From contig JADLAX010000032.1 in NCBI GenBank assembly GCA_020848035.1, forward strand, positions 62,001 to 126,000: a stretch of 64,000 nucleotides of DNA, read 5' to 3'. The notes beneath the pieces are model-generated. The model was not told where the DNA came from and did no database searches. It saw only the letters and a program-made list of their open reading frames with translations. The translations under genes and the position numbers were made by a program. Positions within the stretch are counted from its first letter, which is position 1; each line of letters begins with the position of its first letter. Shown here piece by piece: positions 40,160 to 49,922 of this stretch. This DNA comes from Anaerolineae bacterium (lineage in GTDB: Bacteria; Chloroflexota; Anaerolineae; Promineifilales; Promineifilaceae).

Positions 40160-40789
40160 ATGGAAGAGCTTGAAGTGACGCTGGCAGCATATATCGAGCA
40201 GCAGATGACGGCCGATTCGGCCCACGACCGGCAGCACATTGAGCGGGTGGTGCACACGGCGCGGCAGTTGGCCGCGGCTGAAGGCGCGGACCTGGCGGTG
40301 GTGATTCCCGCAGCCTGGCTGCACGACTGCGTGACGCTGCCCAAAAATGTGCCCAACCGGCATGAAGCGTCACAGCTGGCGGCGGCCGAAGCGGTGCGCT
40401 TTTTGCGCTCGATTGATTATCCCGAGCAGTATTTGGAGGGCATTGCCCACGCCATTGCCGCCCACAGCTTCAGCGCGGGCATCGTGCCCACCACGCTGGA
40501 GGCGAAGGTGGTGCAGGACGCGGATCGGTTGGATGCCATTGGGGCGATTGGCGTGGCGCGCTGCATGATGGTGGGTGGGGTGCTGGAACGGCCGTTGTAC
40601 CACCCCACCGATCCCTTCTGCCAGACTCGCCAACCGGACGATCTCACCTACACGATTGACCACTTTTACCGTAAGCTGTTCAAAATCGGCCAGACGCTGC
40701 ATACGGCCGCGGCCCGCGCCGAAGCCCAGCGGCGCAGCGCTTTTATGCAGGCTTTTTTGGACCAACTGGCGCACGAAATTTCCCTGTAG
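40160..40789 (+). CDS. HD-domain phosphohydrolase (YedJ-like)
   Basis: The 209-residue protein has HD superfamily metal motifs: H in AHDRQHIERV (about 25-34), HD in AAWLHDCV and D in VQDADRLDAIGAIG. This order is typical of the YedJ/YpgQ-type nucleotide phosphohydrolases. ATG at 40160 is preferred because GGGAGG lies nine bases upstream; ATG at 40151, ATG at 40136 or GTG at 40112 are alternatives in the same frame. Substrate unknown. Confidence 0.9.
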   Translation: MEELEVTLAAYIEQQMTADSAHDRQHIERVVHTARQLAAAEGADLAVVIPAAWLHDCVTLPKNVPNRHEASQLAAAEAVRFLRSIDYPEQYLEGIAHAIAAHSFSAGIVPTTLEAKVVQDADRLDAIGAIGVARCMMVGGVLERPLYHPTDPFCQTRQPDDLTYTIDHFYRKLFKIGQTLHTAAARAEAQRRSAFMQAFLDQLAHEISL

Positions 40790-40797
40790 TCGCCCCT

Positions 40798-40914
40798 TGT
40801 CAGGCTGAACGCAGTGAAGCATCCCGCAAGGAGCCTATGGCGAGAACCTTAGATAGACCAGAGCTTTGTAGATTCTAGAGCGGGCGGGATGCTTCGGGGG
40901 ACCTCAGCATGACA
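40798..40914. mobile_element. MITE-like 117-bp palindromic element
   Basis: Ends TGTCAGGCTGA (40798-40808) and TCAGCATGACA (40904-40914) are inverted repeats with two mismatches. Inside, GAAGCATCCCGC (40816-40827) and GCGGGATGCTTC (40884-40895) pair perfectly. The middle carries CTAGA-rich sequence and no frame. It fills the spacer between two convergent genes. I infer a nonautonomous element; target-site duplication is not evident. Confidence 0.65.
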
Positions 40915-40915
40915 A

Positions 40916-42058
40916 TTACGACTCCTCTTCAAATTGGGTGAGGAAGATGGCATTAACCTGCTCCATGTAGTGCAGATCGACCTGAGGCGGGGGCAGCACG
41001 TGGCGCGGCACAAAGTGGCGGAAGGTGTCGGTGGCAAAGTGGATTTGCTCGTGCATGTACGGTGCCTGGAAGGCAATGCGGCGGTTGATCACCTTTTCCA
41101 CCTGGTTCATTGGCTCCGCCTCAAACTGGTCCGGCGGCACCAGCTTCAGCCCGGTCATTTCCAGGCTGGTGGCCAGGGCCTGGTGCACTTCTTTAATGGT
41201 GGGCGGCTGCTCGTTGACGATGTTGAAGAGGTTGGTTTTGTCCGGGGCCAGGGTGGTGCAGTGGGCCAGGTAGACCATGCCATCCACCACAAAGTCGATG
41301 GGCACCAGGTTGAGAGGGGTGCTGGGGTTGCCCTGGAGGCGGGTCTGCACGTCGCCGCTGAACTGCTCGCCCTGGTTGCGCGCCAGCAGGGTGCGCAGGC
41401 GGCGGCATTCAGTGAGCACCTGGTAGTAGCCGGAATTACACAGCACGGCCGTTTCCGGCGTGCCAATCACAATCGACGGGCGAAAAATAGTCACGTCCAG
41501 CTTTTGTGCCTGCTGGTAGGTGTCCACCAGCCGCTCGGCGTGGTGTTTGGACCATTCATAAATGGAGCGAAAGCCGGTGACGTGTTCGGGAATGAATTCC
41601 GGCACAGGTTCGTTAAACTCGCTGCCCAGGCAGTAGGCGGTGCTGATGTACATGAAGCGCGGCGGCAGCCCGGGGCTGATCTGGCAGGCAAACTCCAGCA
41701 GGTGGCGGGTGCCTTCGATGTTGGTGGCTTCAACCAACGGCCGTTCCCGTTCCTTAAAATTAAAGATGGCGGCGCTGTGCCACACCTCGTCGATGCGGGC
41801 GTTAAATCGCGACTGCACGGCGGCTACCAGCTGCTCGGCCGGTTCCTCCACCGTGCCGGGAATGGCCACCAGGTTGGCCAAAACAGCGTCATCTAGCGGG
41901 CCAACTTCAAGGACGGCCGTTTCGATCCGCGCCTGCACCGACTGCCCACCCTTGCTGCGCACCAGGGCCAATACCGTGTGCCCATCGGCCAAAAACCGGT
42001 GTGCCAGATGGCAGCCCACATAACCCGTTGCCCCCGTTAGAAAAATCGTCTTTGCCAT
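40916..42058 (-). CDS. Extended SDR, thioester reductase/male-sterility type
   Basis: The 380-residue protein has GATGYVG (9-15) for NAD(P) and the catalytic YEWSKHHAE (YxxxK) with S/T in MYISTAY. The VWHSAA motif and the gene length fit the NAD_binding_4 (thioester reductase/fatty acyl-CoA reductase-like) branch. It may reduce an acyl thioester or carry out an epimerase-like step. ATG at 42058. No acyl carrier or ligase gene is adjacent. Confidence 0.82.
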   Translation of the reverse strand: MAKTIFLTGATGYVGCHLAHRFLADGHTVLALVRSKGGQSVQARIETAVLEVGPLDDAVLANLVAIPGTVEEPAEQLVAAVQSRFNARIDEVWHSAAIFNFKERERPLVEATNIEGTRHLLEFACQISPGLPPRFMYISTAYCLGSEFNEPVPEFIPEHVTGFRSIYEWSKHHAERLVDTYQQAQKLDVTIFRPSIVIGTPETAVLCNSGYYQVLTECRRLRTLLARNQGEQFSGDVQTRLQGNPSTPLNLVPIDFVVDGMVYLAHCTTLAPDKTNLFNIVNEQPPTIKEVHQALATSLEMTGLKLVPPDQFEAEPMNQVEKVINRRIAFQAPYMHEQIHFATDTFRHFVPRHVLPPPQVDLHYMEQVNAIFLTQFEEES

Positions 42059-42421
42059 AACTCTCTTCCCGTCACTTGTTTAATAAGCCTTGCCTATCAT
42101 AAACGTCTCTTTTTAATCCAGCCACTTATCACGCAAAATTTACCGGCGAGATTCATTTTTGCTAGGGTAAAATCTGATACACGCCGTAAAATCTGGGTCT
42201 TAAGGATGTGGCGGGGTCAGCCTGTTTTTGGCACCGAATTAGCCCGAATTAACGCGAATTGTTGTGATAATTCCCGTTAATTCGTTGCCAGCCCCAGAAA
42301 ATCCCAAAGAACCAAAATCTCTGTACGTTAATCAAGCCGCTGCATTGCGAATTGTTGTTTGCCTTTACAAAAATGCCGCAGCAGGCAAAAAGTTACGTAA
42401 TTGCCCAAAAGTGAGGCTGTC
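42059..42421. other. Gene-free spacer with decayed CGAATTAACG hairpin
   Basis: No gene is seen in 363 bases between divergent genes. CGAATTAACG (42245-42254) pairs with CGTTAATTCG (42275-42284), inside a sequence resembling the perfect hairpin at 40058-40115 (both begin GCACCGAATT). The rest, AT-rich at 42060-42190, probably holds promoters for the two divergent genes, but none matches consensus well. Confidence 0.6.
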
Positions 42422-43000
42422 ATGTTGGAAATAAAGGATGTTCCCCAACTGCAAATGGTCTGGCCCACCCAGCGCCTGAGCCAGCCCCCGCCGGTGGTGC
42501 TGCCGCCGGATTACCGCCTGCGGACTTATCGTCCGGGGGACGAACCGCGCTTTTTTGAGGTGATGGCCCTGGCTGGCTGGCCAGGCTGGGATGAGGCAAA
42601 GTTGAAGCCGTGGCTGTACCGGATGCTGCCAGAGGGCTGGTTGATGGTGGTAACCGAGGCCGACGATTTGATCGTGGCCACGGCGATGGCCACGCACGAT
42701 CCGACCTGGGTACGGCCGTTTTCCGGCGAGGTGGGGTGGGTAGCTGGCGATCCGGCGCACAAGGGGCGGGGTTTGGGGACGGCCGTTGTTGCCGCCGTCA
42801 CCGCCCGGTTTATGGAGATGGGCTATCCGTCCATCCACCTGTTTACCGAGCATTATCGGCTGCCCGCCCTGGCCATTTACCTGCGGCTGGGTTACCTGCC
42901 GCTGCTAGACGGCCCAGAAGTTTGGTCACTGTGGCAGGCGGTGTGTGGCAAGCTGGCACGGCCGTTTACCCCCGAGCAGTGGCCCACGAGACCTTTTTAA
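42422..43000 (+). CDS. GNAT-family N-acetyltransferase
   Basis: The 192-residue protein has the acetyl-CoA motif A VAGDPAHKGRGLGTAVVAAV (R/QxxGxG/A form) and motif B (HLFTEHYRLPALAIYLRLGY). ATG at 42422 follows GAGG at six bases. Substrate not known; it stands alone between an SDR gene and a glycosyltransferase. Confidence 0.9.
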   Translation: MLEIKDVPQLQMVWPTQRLSQPPPVVLPPDYRLRTYRPGDEPRFFEVMALAGWPGWDEAKLKPWLYRMLPEGWLMVVTEADDLIVATAMATHDPTWVRPFSGEVGWVAGDPAHKGRGLGTAVVAAVTARFMEMGYPSIHLFTEHYRLPALAIYLRLGYLPLLDGPEVWSLWQAVCGKLARPFTPEQWPTRPF

Positions 43001-44016
43001 GATGGGTCCAATCTCGGCAAGGTGTTGTCTTCGGCGGTGAGAACCTGGCGAATGTAGTACACCGTTTTGTTCTGCGACTCGTAGTAGGTGCGCACCATCA
43101 ATTCGGCAATGAGGCCCATCACCAGGAACTGCACGCCCAATATAACCAGCAGAACGGCCAGAAGGAGAAGCGGCCGTTCGCCAATGTTGTAGCTGTTGAA
43201 GCCCTGCCAGAAGCGGGTGGCCTGAATCCCTGCCCACACCTTAAGCCAGGACAAGTACAGCCCCATCAGCACCCCCAAACCACCAAAGGAAATACCCAAC
43301 ATGCCAAACAGGTGCATGGGGCGGTCGCTGTATTTGCGTAAAAAGAGGATGGTCATCAGGTCCACAACCACGCGGAAGGTGCGCGAGATGCCATATTTGG
43401 ATTTGCCCGCCACCCGCGCCCGGTGGTTGACGGGTACCTCGGCCATGCTGAACCCGGCAAAGCTCACCATCTCCGGGATAAAGCGATGCAGTTCGCCGTA
43501 CAGCTTCAGCTCGTTGGTGACCTCGGCGCGGAAGACACGCAGCGAGCAGCCGCGGTCGCGCAGCGGCACGTCGCTGAGCCGGGCAATAAGCCGGTTGGCA
43601 ATGTAGGAAGGCAGCTTGCGCATCAAAAAAGCATCCTGCCGATTTTCGCGCCAGCCGTTGACTACGTCGTACCCTTCGCGCAGCTTTTTAAGCATGGCGG
43701 GGATGTCGGCGGGGTCGTTTTGGCGATCGGCGTCCATGGTGAGGATGTAGCGGCCACGTGCCTGGTCGAATCCGGCGGCAAAAGCGGCCGTTTGCCCATG
43801 ATTGCGCCGGAATTGGATCGCCACCACCCGGTTGTCTTCGCGGTGCAGCGTTTCCATCACGGCAAAGCTGCTGTCGCGGCTGCCATCGTCGATGAAGATG
43901 ACCTCGTAGGTGATGGGCTCATCTTTGAGCGCAGCGGTGATTTCGGCCAGGAGCGGCCGTAAATTCTCTTCTTCGTTGTAAACAGGTACTACAATTGACA
44001 GGTCGATTTGTTCCAT
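42997..44016 (-). CDS. Family 2 glycosyltransferase with two C-terminal membrane helices (DPM1/ArnC-like)
   Basis: The 339-residue protein has the GT2 A-fold: VVPVYNEEENL at 9-19, IDDGSRD and the metal-binding MDADRQNDP. Two hydrophobic helices near 235-265 and 280-310 anchor it in the membrane. This is the polyprenyl-phosphate sugar transferase layout. ATG at 44016. It overlaps the GNAT stop by four bases, convergent. Confidence 0.93.
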   Translation of the reverse strand: MEQIDLSIVVPVYNEEENLRPLLAEITAALKDEPITYEVIFIDDGSRDSSFAVMETLHREDNRVVAIQFRRNHGQTAAFAAGFDQARGRYILTMDADRQNDPADIPAMLKKLREGYDVVNGWRENRQDAFLMRKLPSYIANRLIARLSDVPLRDRGCSLRVFRAEVTNELKLYGELHRFIPEMVSFAGFSMAEVPVNHRARVAGKSKYGISRTFRVVVDLMTILFLRKYSDRPMHLFGMLGISFGGLGVLMGLYLSWLKVWAGIQATRFWQGFNSYNIGERPLLLLAVLLVILGVQFLVMGLIAELMVRTYYESQNKTVYYIRQVLTAEDNTLPRLDPS

Positions 44017-44165
44017 GATTTGTTTCTTAAACGGCCGTTTCTCTCCTTTGTGTCAGCCTATTTGGCCGGATAGGTGCAACGACCGAACTTTTTGGGGGTT
44101 ATTCTTTAAGCAAGTATCTCAGATAGGGCACGATTATAGCATATCGCCACGAAGGATTCGCCTTG

Positions 44166-45134
44166 ATGAACGTTTCTGTCATTGCCACCGTAAAAAATGA
44201 AGGGGAAGCGCTGCGGCCCCTGCTGGATTCGCTTATCCAGCAAAGCCAGCCGCCCGATGAAGTGATCTTCTGCGATGGCGGTTCGACCGACAATACCCTG
44301 GAAGTGTTAACCGAGTACAAAACCTGGCTGCCGCTCAAAATCATGGTGGCCCCCGATGCCAACATCAGCCAGGGGCGCAACCTGGCAATTGCCGCCGCCG
44401 CTGGCCCCATCATTGCCGCTACCGATGCCGGGGTGGTGCTGGCCCCCTACTGGCTGGAAGAGCTGATTCAGCCCATTGTGCGTGGGGAAACGGCCGTTGC
44501 CAGCGGCTGGTTTGAACCCGATCCCTACACCGATTTTGAGGTGGTGATGGGTTCCACCGTGCTGCCCACCCGCCGCGAAATTGTGCCTGAGCAGTTTTTG
44601 CCCTCCAGCCGCTCGGTGGCTTTCCTTAAAACGGCCTGGGAAGAAGTCGGCGGTTACCCGGAATGGCTTGATTACAGCGAAGACCTGGTGTTCGACTTTG
44701 CCCTGCGTGAACGGTACGGCGACTTTCCCTTTGTGGATACGGCCGTTGCCTACTTCCGTCCCCGTGGTGACCTGACCGGCTATTTCAAGCAGTATTACCG
44801 CTACGCTCGCGGCGACGGCAAGGCCAACCTGTGGCCCAAGCGTCACCTGGTGCGTTACTTCACCTACCTGGTAGCCCTGCCGTATGTGCTGCGCCTCATC
44901 TGGCGCGAGAAGTGGGCGGGTTGGGTGCTGCTGCTGCTGGGCAGCGGCGTCTACTGCCAGAAACCAGCCCAGCGGCTCTGGGGCAACACCTGGGGCTGGC
45001 GACCGCCCTCGCGCGTGCGCGCTTTTGCCCTTATCCCCATCATTCGCGTGGTCGGTGACGTGGCCAAGATGTTGGGCTACCCCGTCGGCCTGCTCTGGCG
45101 CTGGCGGCACCAGGACGTGATCCGTCATCGCTAA
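44166..45134 (+). CDS. Family 2 glycosyltransferase
   Basis: The 322-residue protein begins MNVSVIATVKNEGEALRPLL, with CDGGSTDNTLE and ATDAGVVLA as nucleotide-sugar-binding motifs, then a helical C-terminus with one hydrophobic stretch (WVLLLLGSGVY). ATG at 44166; a TTG one codon earlier is unlikely. It likely adds a sugar to a surface glycan; donor and acceptor are unknown. Confidence 0.9.
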   Translation: MNVSVIATVKNEGEALRPLLDSLIQQSQPPDEVIFCDGGSTDNTLEVLTEYKTWLPLKIMVAPDANISQGRNLAIAAAAGPIIAATDAGVVLAPYWLEELIQPIVRGETAVASGWFEPDPYTDFEVVMGSTVLPTRREIVPEQFLPSSRSVAFLKTAWEEVGGYPEWLDYSEDLVFDFALRERYGDFPFVDTAVAYFRPRGDLTGYFKQYYRYARGDGKANLWPKRHLVRYFTYLVALPYVLRLIWREKWAGWVLLLLGSGVYCQKPAQRLWGNTWGWRPPSRVRAFALIPIIRVVGDVAKMLGYPVGLLWRWRHQDVIRHR

Positions 45135-45232
45135 GCCGTAAGCGGTGGTCGGTAAGCGGTAATCCGTCAACGCCTACCGATAACCGTCCACCGACCATTA
45201 GAGCTTCTCAAGAACGCCCACCCCTGCCTTGA
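45135..45232. repeat. Spacer with GGTAAGCGGTAAT/ACCGATAACCG word hairpin
   Basis: Words CCGTAAGCGG, CGGTAAGCGG and GGTAATCCG on the left face ACCGATAACCG and CCACCGACC words on the right (45136-45197), allowing an imperfect hairpin. Same architecture as the hairpin after groEL. Confidence 0.6.
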
Positions 45233-45267
45233 CGCCCCTCCAACCCATGTTAAGATCGCCCGAAATT

Positions 45268-45293
45268 AGCCGACCTTGCCGTCGGCTCTTTTA
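45268..45293 (+). terminator. Terminator-like hairpin before the TPR gene
   Basis: AGCCGAC (45268-45274) pairs with GTCGGCT (45281-45287) and is followed by CTTTTAT. It may end transcription of the glycosyltransferase gene, 130 bases upstream. A second small hairpin (AGGTGC 45306-45311 with GCACCT 45323-45328) follows. Confidence 0.55.
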
Positions 45294-45424
45294 TCGTAAC
45301 GATGCAGGTGCGACGCACATTTGCACCTCCTGGTTGCCGGAAGAATGGCCGCAAATGACGCAATTTTTACGAACTTCAAGTCTGTTTCGTGTTAATTTGC
45401 GAAATTCGTGGCAAAAATAATCTC

Positions 45425-46636
45425 ATGATCATTGAACGCAAAGATCCCCCCTATCCGCGACGCGGCCCATCGTGCCTGCTGGTGATTTTCATCGGCGTGG
45501 GCATTTTCCTGGGCATTTTTGTGATCCAAAACGCGGAAGAGGTGCGGGATGTAATCATTCCTACCGCGACGCCCGCGCCCACCCGCTCGGCTACTGAATT
45601 TGCCCTGTTGGCAGACATTGCTGAGCGGGACGGTGAGCTGGCCGAAGCGGCTGACTACTACGCCGAGGCGGTGCGACTGGACGCCACCAAGCCCGAAATT
45701 TACATTCGCTACATCAATTTGCTGATCAAAATTGGTCGGGCGGAAGATGCTTTAGCGCGAGCGGAAGAAGCGGCCGTTCTCGCCCCAGAAAATGATCGTA
45801 TTTGGACGGCTCTGGCGGCTGCCTACATTGCCAATGGGAACCGCCTCAATGATGCAGGTGACCCCACCGCCGCCGATTTGCAGTTTGCCGAAGCGTATCG
45901 TGTGGCTGAGACGGGCATCAGCATTAACCCAGACAACGCCACGGCGTATGCTTACTCGGCGGCCGGGCTGGTGCTGCAAGCTAATGCAGACCTCTACCAG
46001 GACGCGCAGTTTCGGGCGGAAGAAGCGACCACGATTGAGCCAGATAATCCGTTGGGGCGTTTGTACCTGGGCATTGTTCTGACCTACCAGGGTTTTTATA
46101 CGGCCGCTCGTGAACAGTTCCAGTTGGGCCTGCAAGCGGAAGCGCTGCCCCAGCTCTATTATGAACTGGGCTACAACTTTTTTGGCGATGGCAACGTTTC
46201 TCAGGCCATTTTGAGCTTTCAGGATGCCCTGGACGCAGATCCCAACTTTGCCCCTGGCTATGACGCCCTGGCTCACATGTATTTGCAGCTGGGGCAGGAC
46301 ACGCTGGCGGAAGAAAATGGCTTGAGGGCAGTGGAGCTGAACCCCAATGTGGCTCGGGCCCACGGCCGTCTTGGGGAGGCCTACGTCCGCCTGAACAAGT
46401 TCCAGCCAGCCATTGAAGAGTTTACCAGAGCCGTTGAGCTGTATGGTGAGGCAACCGACCAGAACGCCCGTTTCTTCTATTTGCTGGCCGATGCCTACCT
46501 GCGTGAGGGTACGCAAAACTGCCCGCTGGCCGAGCCCTACTTCCAGCAAGCTGCCGCCGCCAACGTGGCCTATGCCGAAGCTGCCCAGGAAGGGTTGGTA
46601 GAATGCCGTCGTGCTGCTTTGGAATCAAATCCATAG
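45425..46636 (+). CDS. Membrane-anchored TPR protein
   Basis: The 403-residue protein has one N-terminal transmembrane helix (about 17-36) and then at least eight TPR units (ELAEAADYYAEAVRLDATKP, NVSQAILSFQDALDADPNFAPGY, QPAIEEFTRAVELYGEA). TPR arrays hold protein partners. It probably faces outward. The frame can extend to 45389, but ATG at 45425 begins the natural N-terminus. Partner unknown. Confidence 0.85.
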   Translation: MIIERKDPPYPRRGPSCLLVIFIGVGIFLGIFVIQNAEEVRDVIIPTATPAPTRSATEFALLADIAERDGELAEAADYYAEAVRLDATKPEIYIRYINLLIKIGRAEDALARAEEAAVLAPENDRIWTALAAAYIANGNRLNDAGDPTAADLQFAEAYRVAETGISINPDNATAYAYSAAGLVLQANADLYQDAQFRAEEATTIEPDNPLGRLYLGIVLTYQGFYTAAREQFQLGLQAEALPQLYYELGYNFFGDGNVSQAILSFQDALDADPNFAPGYDALAHMYLQLGQDTLAEENGLRAVELNPNVARAHGRLGEAYVRLNKFQPAIEEFTRAVELYGEATDQNARFFYLLADAYLREGTQNCPLAEPYFQQAAAANVAYAEAAQEGLVECRRAALESNP

Positions 46637-46697
46637 CCGTTCATCTTGACTAAGGCCAATGTCTGGCGCAGGAATTTTGTAAAAAAGCGGGTTAGCG

Positions 46698-46747
46698 GAG
46701 TGAGCATCTGAGGATGCTCATCGTCCGCATCTGAGGATGCGGACTCC
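46698..46747. repeat. Twin hairpins with GCATCTGAGGATGC core
   Basis: TGAGCATC-TGAG-GATGCTCA (46701-46720) and GTCCGCATC-TGAG-GATGCGGAC (46723-46744) are perfect adjacent hairpins that share the 14-base core GCATCTGAGGATGC and the same TGAG loop. Outer GGAGT (46698-46702) can pair with ACTCC (46743-46747). It lies between the TPR gene and the groE promoter and could terminate or insulate transcription. Confidence 0.8.
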
Positions 46748-46771
46748 TCAAATTTAAATTCAAGGCATCAG

Positions 46772-46798
46772 TTAGCAATCTCTAGAAAAGAGTGCTAG
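46772..46798. promoter_or_regulatory. CIRCE element 1 (HrcA operator, imperfect)
   Basis: TTAGCAATC-N9-GAGTGCTAG differs from consensus TTAGCACTC-N9-GAGTGCTAA at two or three positions but keeps the nine-base spacer. It lies just upstream of the groE -35 box. Confidence 0.85.
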
Positions 46799-46805
46799 AA
46801 TTGGC

Positions 46806-46833
46806 TTGACAGCAAAGAAAATTCTGTTAGAAT
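46806..46833 (+). promoter_or_regulatory. groESL promoter
   Basis: TTGACA (46806-46811) and TAGAAT (46828-46833) are separated by 16 bases, a strong sigma-70/sigA-type promoter placed between the two CIRCE operators. Confidence 0.85.
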
Positions 46834-46846
46834 GCCATTGTAATCG

Positions 46847-46873
46847 CTGGCACTCTAGCAGAGAGAGTGCTAA
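46847..46873. promoter_or_regulatory. CIRCE element 2 (HrcA operator)
   Basis: CTGGCACTC-N9-GAGTGCTAA is close to consensus, with two changes in the left arm. It lies just after the expected transcription start, where HrcA would block initiation or clearance. Confidence 0.92.
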
Positions 46874-46916
46874 ATCCCCACTTTGAAAATAAAGATACGA
46901 ATAAGGAGAGTTAGGT

Positions 46917-47207
46917 ATGAATCTCAAACCGCTGGGTGATCGCTTGGTTGTTGAACCCTTGGAGCGCGAACAAACCACCCCTTCTGGCCTCGTTTTGCCG
47001 GAAACCGCTAAAGAAAAACCGCAGGAAGGCGAGGTGATCGCCGTAGGTCCCGGCCGTCGCGATGAAGATGGCAAACGTGTTGAAATGGACGTGCAGGTCG
47101 GCGACAAAGTGCTGTATGCCAAATATGGCGGCACCGAAGTCAAAATCGACGGTAAAAAACTGCTGATCCTCAAAGAATCTGACGTTCTGGCAATCGTAGA
47201 AGGCTAA
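46917..47207 (+). CDS. groS: Co-chaperonin GroES
   Basis: The 96-residue protein is full length: [16 protein letters not shown] at the start, the mobile-loop region [21 protein letters not shown] and [19 protein letters not shown]. It caps GroEL during protein folding. ATG at 46917 follows AAGGAGAG. First gene of the heat-shock operon under two CIRCE sites. Confidence 0.98.
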   Translation: MNLKPLGDRLVVEPLEREQTTPSGLVLPETAKEKPQEGEVIAVGPGRRDEDGKRVEMDVQVGDKVLYAKYGGTEVKIDGKKLLILKESDVLAIVEG

Positions 47208-47233
47208 ACAAGCTCAAAATCTGAAGGAGATTA

Positions 47234-48886
<1,653 letters not shown>

Positions 48887-48891
48887 AAACG

Positions 48892-48958
48892 GGTATCGGT
48901 GAACGGTAAACGGTAATCGGTTTGTGCACGGATTACCGTTTACGGATAACCGCTTACT
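48892..48958. repeat. GGTAAACGGTAATCGG word hairpin
   Basis: Words GGTGAACGG, GGTAAACGG and GGTAATCGG (48898-48919) face GGATTACCGTTTACGGATAACC (48930-48951) in inverse form, giving a stem after the groEL stop. It has the same word family as the one at 45136-45197. Confidence 0.7.
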
Positions 48959-48984
48959 TTTCTAGCCAAGCCTCAAATTTTAGA

Positions 48985-49020
48985 AGACCCTTCCTGGTTT
49001 CGACCGGGAAGGGTCTTTTC
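48985..49020 (+). terminator. groESL intrinsic terminator
   Basis: AGACCCTTCCTGGT (48985-48998) and ACCGGGAAGGGTCT (49003-49016) pair with one G-U and a TTCG tetraloop, then TTTTC (the last stem T plus three further Ts). A classic strong terminator. Confidence 0.92.
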
Positions 49021-49109
49021 ATTTTGGCAGCGGGCAGTTACACTAGCGGCGTGTTTGAATTTGGGTCGCTGAAGTGTGAAAACGGCCGTTTCACAAAAAG
49101 GATTCATCT

Positions 49110-49922
49110 ATGGGTCAACAACTCATTGCCAAGCTCGTTCCCCTGCTAGAGAAAGTTAACTGGCCAGCTGATCCTACGGCCACCGAACAGGGCCGCCGCT
49201 CGTATTTGGTGGGGCTGGAAAAGGTCGATGCCTACAATGGCGATCCTAACCAGCTGACGGCCGCATTGAAGACGTTTGTCACGGGCGGTTCACGGCCGTT
49301 TGCCTATGCCGGGGCCGCTTATACCCTCATCGCGGCGTCGGAGGAGAATGACGGCCGTTACGACCTCGGAGGGTTGGATGTGGCGATGGAATGGCTGGAA
49401 AAAGCGCAAGATTTAGAGCCGGACGTGTTGGAGATCAACATGTTGGAGGCGCTGATTTATGTGCACAACGGCCGTCTCGAAGATGCCCGCACCGTGCTGG
49501 ATTACCTGCACGATATTAACCCCTCCGATTACTACCTTTACCGCATCGAAGTGACATACTGGCAAACCGTGGGCGATTTAGAGCAGACAATCTCCTGGTT
49601 TGACCAGGCTGCCAGCGCCGCCACCACCGTGCCGCAGCGGCTGGCCATGCGCGGCCAGCTGGCCGACTTCTACTTCCGCCAAAAAATGTGGACCGAAGCC
49701 GAGGCCGCTTACCAGGAAGCGCTGCACTTCGACAGCAGCAACACACTGCTGTGGCACAAGCTGGCCCTCATTCACTGGCAGCTTGAAGACTTCGAGGAAG
49801 CCGAAAAATGCAACCAGCAAACGCTGCGCCTGAAAGATTTCCCGGCGGCGCGCCAGCTGGAAGAGCAAATCAAGAAGAAAAAGTCAGAAGGGAGCGTTTG
49901 GGGCAAGCTTTTTGGGAGCTAA
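49110..49922 (+). CDS. TPR protein, cytoplasmic
   Basis: The 270-residue protein has no signal peptide and shows TPR-like helix pairs (about 85-255), for example LDVAMEWLEKAQDLEPDVLE, LEDARTVLDYLHDINPSD and WTEAEAAYQEALHFDSSN. The C-terminus is lysine-rich. ATG at 49110. It overlaps the convergent DUF190-CBS gene by four bases. Partner unknown; it follows groESL but is separated by a terminator. Confidence 0.8.
   Translation: MGQQLIAKLVPLLEKVNWPADPTATEQGRRSYLVGLEKVDAYNGDPNQLTAALKTFVTGGSRPFAYAGAAYTLIAASEENDGRYDLGGLDVAMEWLEKAQDLEPDVLEINMLEALIYVHNGRLEDARTVLDYLHDINPSDYYLYRIEVTYWQTVGDLEQTISWFDQAASAATTVPQRLAMRGQLADFYFRQKMWTEAEAAYQEALHFDSSNTLLWHKLALIHWQLEDFEEAEKCNQQTLRLKDFPAARQLEEQIKKKKSEGSVWGKLFGS

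Noticed and set aside
40798..40914. Bidirectional intrinsic terminator
   Set aside because: Although between convergent genes, the stems have no T-run on either strand and the long inverted ends fit a MITE-like element better.
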